A DNA stretch of 62,330 nucleotides from Bacilli bacterium (GTDB lineage Bacteria > Bacillota_I > Bacilli_A > RFN20 > CAG-826): NCBI GenBank assembly GCA_017445245.1, contig JAFSUM010000019.1, positions 1-62,330 on the forward strand. The letters run 5' to 3'. How positions within the stretch are numbered: the stretch's first letter is position 1; the number at the start of each line of letters is the position of its first letter. A program made the translations under genes and the position numbers. Positions 58,623 through 62,330 of the stretch are shown in pieces. The notes beneath the pieces were generated by a model that did no database searches, had not been told where the DNA came from, and worked only from the letters and a program-made list of their open reading frames with translations.

Positions 58623-59498
58623 ATGCAGGAAAACGACCTCGAGCAAAAATCGTACCGCGACCTGAAAAAGGAATATCGCGACCTGCGCGCCAAATACGTC
58701 GCCGATCGTTTTGCCGTTCAGGACGCGAAGAAAGCCGAACTCGAACGTCTCCATGACGACTACAAAATCGCCAAACTGGAAATCGAGGAACCCCTTAAAG
58801 CAGAGAAGTATCGGATCCGCGTCGAAAAGAAATATCAGCATCGCCTTCTTAACGAAGCTCCCAAGCGGAGGACGCTTGAAGAGATCGGTAACGCGGTGAG
58901 CCATGGCATCGGTGCGCTTATTGGAATCCTCTTCCTCGTCTTGTTCGTTTTGAAGAGCCACGACGCCCTTTCGTTAACGGCCGCGATCATCTATGGCACC
59001 TGCTTCTTTCTACAGATGCTCTTCTCCTGCCTTTACCATTCGTTCCGCGCCGGGACGAAGGTAAAACGGCTCTTCCGCCGCTTTGACTATTCCTCCATCT
59101 ATTTGGAAATCGGAGGCACTTTTGCGCCGCTTTATTTGATTTATATGGTCAATAAGATGTGGGGATTTGGCTGGGGAATTGGCTTTTTTGCCGTCCAATG
59201 GGCCATCATCGCGATGGGCATTACCTTCGTCGCCGTCTTCGGGCCCGGCAGGGTGAGATGGCTCCATTTCGTCCTTTATTTTGTCGTTGGCTGGAGTGCC
59301 ATCATGTTTATCCCATATTGGGTACAGCAAGACCTGCCTTTGTTCTTCTGGATCCTCGGTGGGGGAGTCGTCTATACCCTTGGCATGATCCCCTTTGCCG
59401 CGCTTAAGAAGAAACCTGTCGCCCACTTCATCTGGCATATCGTCGTTTTATTAGCTGCAGTATGCATGGCGACGGGTATCTACCTTTACGTTTTCTAA
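58623..59498 (+). CDS. Hemolysin III family membrane protein (TrhA/YqfA, PAQR-like) with N-terminal coiled coil
   Basis: A 291-residue protein. Residues about 85-291 are the seven-helix hemolysin III domain with the three conserved His sites: NAVSHGIGAL, SCLYHSF and VAHFIWHIVVL, and RRFDYSSIYLEIGGTFAPLY. Residues 1-80 are a charged helical extension (DLKKEYRDLRAKYVADRFAV) not usual in the family. TATAAT (58611-58616) lies six bases before ATG; leaderless. The role in bacteria is unsettled (membrane homeostasis). Confidence 0.9.
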   Translation: MQENDLEQKSYRDLKKEYRDLRAKYVADRFAVQDAKKAELERLHDDYKIAKLEIEEPLKAEKYRIRVEKKYQHRLLNEAPKRRTLEEIGNAVSHGIGALIGILFLVLFVLKSHDALSLTAAIIYGTCFFLQMLFSCLYHSFRAGTKVKRLFRRFDYSSIYLEIGGTFAPLYLIYMVNKMWGFGWGIGFFAVQWAIIAMGITFVAVFGPGRVRWLHFVLYFVVGWSAIMFIPYWVQQDLPLFFWILGGGVVYTLGMIPFAALKKKPVAHFIWHIVVLLAAVCMATGIYLYVF

Positions 59499-59555
59499 TT
59501 CATATGTACGCGCGTGACTTGCTTCTAGTTCGTTTTCGGGTATAGTAACCTCACG

Positions 59556-60422
59556 ATGATCGAACTCCTCGCCACAGACTTAGACGGTACGCTCTTCCAC
59601 CCGAAAAGAAGGACGTATTTGATCCCGCGCCGCAACAAGAAACTCATCACCGATTTCGTCAATCGCGGCGGCAGGGTCGTTTTGGTCTCGAGCAGGGGAG
59701 ACGCCTTTTTGGAACGAACCCGTCAACGTCTAGGCGTGCCTGTCGACTTTATCGGCAGCGATGGAACGTTGGTCCAAATCGACGGCAAAGTCGTCCGCGA
59801 AAACGTCTTCGAAGTCGAATCGTGCAAGAAACTCTTGGAAGAACTTCGCCGCGACTATGACCCGAAGATGATTCTCATTTCGACCCGCGACCATCCCAAT
59901 GTCTTGACCCGTACCGATGTGTCCAAGGTGACGAACCTCTTCCATTTCCTCTGGCAGATGGTGCAGGGCGCTTACCGCGAACCTTTCGTTCGCAGCGATA
60001 ACTTCTTCTACCAGGAACTCAATAAGGGAACCGTCCGCAAAATGATGATTCTCATCGGCATCACCAAGGCCAACCAACGGAGGGCCAAAGAGATCACGGA
60101 AGTGCTGCAAAAACGCTACCCGGACTTCGAGTTCATGTGGCTCAATCAGTTCATCGAAATCACCCCTAAGGGGTGCTCAAAGGCGTCTGGCTTGTCCTTT
60201 TATCTTGATTATCTTGGGATAAATCACGATAATGTTGCAGTTGTCGGTGACTCTGGCAATGACGTTCCCATGTTCGAGGAGTTTTACGAAAACTCCTACT
60301 GCATGAAACACGCCCCGGAAGCCATTCGCTCCCAGGCGAAAAACGTCGTTGAATATGTCAGCGATCTCTATCCGGTGTTATGCCCGTCGGAGGATGACAC
60401 CCCATCCGAGAAAGAAGGATAA
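59556..60422 (+). CDS. HAD-superfamily hydrolase, Cof/IIB type
   Basis: A 288-residue phosphatase. Motif I ATDLDGTLFHP, then GSDGTLVQIDGK, and motif IV GDSGNDVPMFEEF; the large C2 cap (about 85-200) is typical of sugar-phosphate phosphatases. TTGCTT, 16-nt spacer, TATAGT (59541-59546) end nine bases before the ATG. Six bases separate it from the next gene. Confidence 0.92.
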   Translation: MIELLATDLDGTLFHPKRRTYLIPRRNKKLITDFVNRGGRVVLVSSRGDAFLERTRQRLGVPVDFIGSDGTLVQIDGKVVRENVFEVESCKKLLEELRRDYDPKMILISTRDHPNVLTRTDVSKVTNLFHFLWQMVQGAYREPFVRSDNFFYQELNKGTVRKMMILIGITKANQRRAKEITEVLQKRYPDFEFMWLNQFIEITPKGCSKASGLSFYLDYLGINHDNVAVVGDSGNDVPMFEEFYENSYCMKHAPEAIRSQAKNVVEYVSDLYPVLCPSEDDTPSEKEG

Positions 60423-60427
60423 AGAAC

Positions 60428-61279
60428 ATGAATCAAACATCTGTTGTCTTGACCACCTTGCTCCATTACAACGTCGCGATCCGCGATACCTTGGAGTACT
60501 GCCTCAAGAAGGACACCTACGACGAGAACCTCTTCAAAGAGAAGAAGCGCTCCGTCATCGTCGAAGTCGACGAAAACACCCCGCTTAAGAACATTCTCAA
60601 CAACTCCGGCGACAACGGCGCCAAGCTCGAGAAACTCATCCGCGAATTCTATGAAGAAGTCTATGGCGATAAATCGACCATCTTGAACCTCGCTTCTGAT
60701 GGTCTTCGCGTCGACCACAACCAGCACATGGCCATCTACAAAGGCGTTCTTCCCATCCACGAGAACGTCAACTCCATGATCGTTGGCATCATTAACGATG
60801 CCCACAAGAAGGAAATCGACGTCGCCGAAGCCGAAAAGGTCGAAGCCGCCGAAGAGGCGATGTTCCGCGCGGTCTGCTACATGACCCTCGTCAACGACCT
60901 CTGCCGTCTTTTCAACGAATACAATCAGGCCCGTAACGAAGCTAAGGGTGAAGAAACCCCGGCTTCCCGCTTCATTGGCAACGACATCGCCGAAGTCATC
61001 AAAAACATCGGTTTTGTCCGCCAGAACGCCCGTCTTAAGGACGCCGTTTACAAGAACATGGAAGACAAGATCTCCAACCTCGTCGAATACATGACCGGCC
61101 GCCGCGATCTCCCCGTCGGAAAGAAGTTTCCCGACGTCATGAACGAGACCAACGAGACCATCCGTCTCTATGTCCGTGACGTCGAAGCGACCTTCCGCGC
61201 CGTCTATCCGCCCCTGGTTCAGGCCCTTATCGACCAGACCAAAGCCGAACAGGCCAAGAAGGAAGAGGCCAAGGCCTAA
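60428..61279 (+). CDS. Soluble helical protein of unknown function
   Basis: A 283-residue protein, almost wholly alpha-helical by composition, no signal peptide. Codons are strongly C-ended (AAC, ATC, GTC, CTC), a bias seen in highly expressed genes of this window such as asnS. AAGGATAAAG precedes ATG. It ends in an Ala/Lys/Glu tail (AEQAKKEEAKA). I recognise no family. It is in an operon with the HAD gene and the small membrane protein. Confidence 0.72.
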   Translation: MNQTSVVLTTLLHYNVAIRDTLEYCLKKDTYDENLFKEKKRSVIVEVDENTPLKNILNNSGDNGAKLEKLIREFYEEVYGDKSTILNLASDGLRVDHNQHMAIYKGVLPIHENVNSMIVGIINDAHKKEIDVAEAEKVEAAEEAMFRAVCYMTLVNDLCRLFNEYNQARNEAKGEETPASRFIGNDIAEVIKNIGFVRQNARLKDAVYKNMEDKISNLVEYMTGRRDLPVGKKFPDVMNETNETIRLYVRDVEATFRAVYPPLVQALIDQTKAEQAKKEEAKA

Positions 61280-61298
61280 TTAACGAGGTAAACGAACC

Positions 61299-61664
61299 AT
61301 GGGAACCCCGAAGAAATTGACCCGCAAGGAAATCGGTTGGTATGTCTTTTCCGGCATCATCGGCTTGATCGGCCTCGTGTTTTTGGTCTTTGGCATCGTC
61401 GGGGATCACTTCCCCGGTCTCTATGCGGATAACTGGATCGCTTCTAGCGAATCCGGGTGGCTGAAGAACTGGTCCGGCCTCGGCTATCGTTATTGGGGTA
61501 TCATCCTGATCGCCGCCGCCGCCTTCATCGCCATCATCGCTCTCGCCGTCTTCGCCAAAGAAGGCGACCGTGACGCCGACCGCGAACGCCGCCGCGCCCA
61601 GCGCCTCGGCGCTTCTCCCGTCGTGGACGTCACCCCGAAGGAAGACGATAAACCCGCTGCCTAA
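61299..61664 (+). CDS. Two-helix membrane protein of unknown function
   Basis: A 121-residue protein with two hydrophobic helices (about 14-36 and 66-86), a Trp-rich extracellular loop (NWIASSESGWLKNWSGLGY) and a charged cytoplasmic end (DRDADRERRRAQRL). GAGG precedes ATG. It follows the soluble helical protein by 19 bases and shares its codon bias; the two may be partners. Confidence 0.7.
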   Translation: MGTPKKLTRKEIGWYVFSGIIGLIGLVFLVFGIVGDHFPGLYADNWIASSESGWLKNWSGLGYRYWGIILIAAAAFIAIIALAVFAKEGDRDADRERRRAQRLGASPVVDVTPKEDDKPAA

Positions 61665-61674
61665 TCGACGAAAC

Positions 61675-61705
61675 AAGCGTGACCGCGAGGTTGCGCTTTT
61701 TCTTT
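61675..61705 (+). terminator. Intrinsic terminator
   Basis: AAGCGTGACC, GCGA loop, GGTTGCGCTT (ten pairs, two of them G-T), then TTTCTTT. It isolates the ncRNA genes from the upstream operon. Confidence 0.82.
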
Positions 61706-61715
61706 GCCCTTGGGG

Positions 61716-61744
61716 TTGCGGTACCTTTAGGTACGCGTTAGGAT
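61716..61744 (+). promoter_or_regulatory. Promoter of ncRNA copy 1
   Basis: TTGCGG (61716-61721), 17-nt spacer, TAGGAT (61739-61744). Same geometry as copy 2 although the spacer sequence differs. Confidence 0.6.
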
Positions 61745-61750
61745 AATGCC

Positions 61751-61936
61751 ATCGGGAGCATTGCTCACCGAGAAACCCACGCAATAACGCGTGGCGAGAG
61801 CTATATAAAGGCGTAGGCAAGGCCCGGCTATATGCGCCCAGCTCCCCGCTGAGGTTGGAAAGTGCGAACCTTCCGGGAGGGAACAAAAGTTCCTAAGTTT
61901 CACCAAGACTGCCGCCTGAAAATGGCGGCTTTCTTT
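61751..61936 (+). ncRNA. Structured non-coding RNA, copy 1 of a tandem pair
   Basis: Predicted 185-nt transcript from about 61751 to its own terminator GCCGCC/GGCGGC plus TTTCTTT (61911-61936). Hairpins in order: TCGG-GAGC / GCTC-A-CCGA at the 5' end; CCACGC/GCGTGG; GGCGTA/TGCGCC; CAGC/GCTG; AGGTT/AACCT; GGAAC-AAAA-GTTCC. No coding frame fits both copies. I cannot match it to a known family (not tmRNA, RNase P, SRP or a recognised riboswitch). Confidence 0.8.
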
Positions 61937-61960
61937 ATAAGAAAAAATGATGCCAGGGGG

Positions 61961-61989
61961 TTGAAAGGGGACCATCGCCTTGATACGAT
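61961..61989 (+). promoter_or_regulatory. Promoter of ncRNA copy 2
   Basis: TTGAAA (61961-61966), 17-nt spacer, TACGAT (61984-61989). Confidence 0.62.
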
Positions 61990-61995
61990 AATGCC

Positions 61996-62180
61996 ATCGG
62001 GGGCGATGCCTACCGAGAAACCCACGCAATAACGCGTGGCGAGAGCTATATAAAGGCGTAGGCAAGACCCGGCTATATGCGCCCAGTTCCTAGCTGAGGT
62101 TGGAAAGTGCGAACCTTCCGGGAGGGAACGAAAGTTCCTAAGTTTCACCAAGACTGCCGCCAGAAAATGGCGGCTTTCTT
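61996..62180 (+). ncRNA. Structured non-coding RNA, copy 2 of a tandem pair
   Basis: Second copy, same 185-nt length, 245 nt downstream of copy 1. By hand alignment it differs at about eleven positions with no gaps. The 5' hairpin changes from GAGC/GCTC to GGGC/GCCT: one A-U to G-C compensatory change and one G-C to G-U. The GGAAC hairpin loop changes from AAAA to GAAA. The terminator stem gains a pair (GCCGCCA/TGGCGGC). Regions outside the transcripts are unrelated, so selection acts on the RNA. Confidence 0.8.
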
Positions 62181-62330
62181 ATTCTTTTCGGGGCTCCAAA
62201 CTTCTTTAGGGGACTTTGGAAAACCGAGCAAACTTGATTAGGGGACCTAGCCATTCGGCTGGGCCCCTTTTCGCTTGTACTTTCCCCTTTTCCTTCCCGC
62301 CCTTCTGCGGGTCATCCCTTTCTTCGGCGG
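62181..62330. other. Right-edge intergenic sequence with terminator-like hairpin
   Basis: No gene is evident. AGGGG...CCCCT with inner AGCC/GGCT (62240-62268) followed by TTTTCG looks like an intrinsic terminator, and CCCGC/GCGGG forms another small hairpin near 62298-62313. This may belong to a further short transcript; the window ends before this can be judged. Confidence 0.45.

Noticed and set aside
61227..62151. Leftward frames across the tandem repeat, with repeated peptide text
   Set aside because: Similarity between these frames only mirrors the duplicated RNA. They lack ribosome sites and run antisense to promoter-terminator units; substitutions follow RNA pairing rather than codon positions.
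61751..62180. Twin RNAs as 6S RNA, tmRNA, RNase P RNA or SRP RNA
   Set aside because: Ends do not pair into a long rod, and none of the sequence hallmarks (tRNA-like ends, P4-type conserved blocks, GGAAGGAAGC-type loop) are seen.
1..62330. CRISPR arrays, insertion sequences, transposases, rRNA genes or a replication origin
   Set aside because: None seen by reading: no regular repeat-spacer pattern, no transposase-like product, no rRNA segments, no cluster of DnaA boxes.

Overview
Organism. The window is bacterial, dense in genes and roughly balanced in base composition. It uses the standard code, since UGA is a frequent stop (for example in the ATGA overlaps at 26340, 36096 and 51577). Firmicutes-type signals are common: AGGAGG ribosome sites, a preQ1-I and a TPP riboswitch, a CIRCE operator, a Gram-positive style lipoprotein set, ThiT-type thiamine uptake, PduL phosphotransacylase and L-lactate dehydrogenase. 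Together with many small membrane and coiled-coil proteins that I do not recognise, this suggests an uncultured, fermentative, anaerobic member of the Bacilli / Erysipelotrichia-like lineages, probably gut-associated. The taxonomy is inference.

Layout. 0-1.7 kb: two unknown small genes and a RelB/RelE-type toxin-antitoxin pair with a double palindromic operator. 1.7-6.8 kb: preQ1-controlled queuosine-precursor transporter plus an SDR enzyme, a MATE exporter, pyrophosphatase, an Sfp-type transferase and a ZIP metal transporter. 6.8-11.8 kb: an ABC exporter whose nucleotide-binding domain has lost its catalytic motifs, lactate dehydrogenase, and a four-module flavodiiron protein. 11.9-20.5 kb: a surface-polysaccharide block (polymerase/ligase-like membrane protein, lipoprotein, TupA-like ATP-grasp, flippase, three GT4 enzymes). 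20.6-25.1 kb: ung, a TPP riboswitch with a fused ThiT, a membrane protein and a GGDEF protein. 25.3-30.7 kb: DUF402 protein, tsaE, a tsaB-rimI fusion, tsaD, asnS and a tail of tiny membrane/lipoproteins. 30.7-33.8 kb: membrane proteins, a YjbR-like protein, PduL with a cysteine tail, and a TSCPD protein. 33.9-39.6 kb: a six-gene leftward operon alternating GT8 and acyltransferase genes, then exonuclease III and an NCS2 permease. 39.77-39.96 kb: a long nested fold-back element. 40.0-46.2 kb: a HAD phosphatase and six undescribed coiled-coil/membrane proteins, two of which carry DUF2188/YegP-like domains on membrane anchors. 46.2-49.0 kb: the PRPP salvage cluster prs, hpt, upp, apt. 49.2-55.4 kb: an ABC-2 system with two ATPases and a lipoprotein, a PfkB kinase and a GT4. 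55.4-58.6 kb: an acetyltransferase, tRNA-Leu and CIRCE-controlled htpG. 58.6-62.3 kb: hemolysin III-like protein, HAD-IIB, an unknown soluble protein and a small membrane protein, then two tandem 185-nt non-coding RNA genes.

Themes. Many operon-leading genes have a TATAAT-like -10 box ending 6-7 nt before the start codon and no Shine-Dalgarno sequence, so leaderless mRNAs look common here, while internal genes use AGGAGG sites. The strongest candidate for something undescribed is the twin ncRNA pair at 61.75-62.18 kb: each copy has its own promoter and intrinsic terminator, they are equal in length, and their differences include a compensatory base-pair change. Next come the pseudo-ATPase ABC exporter, the 189-nt nested fold-back at 39.8 kb and the membrane/coiled-coil cluster at 40.7-46.2 kb.
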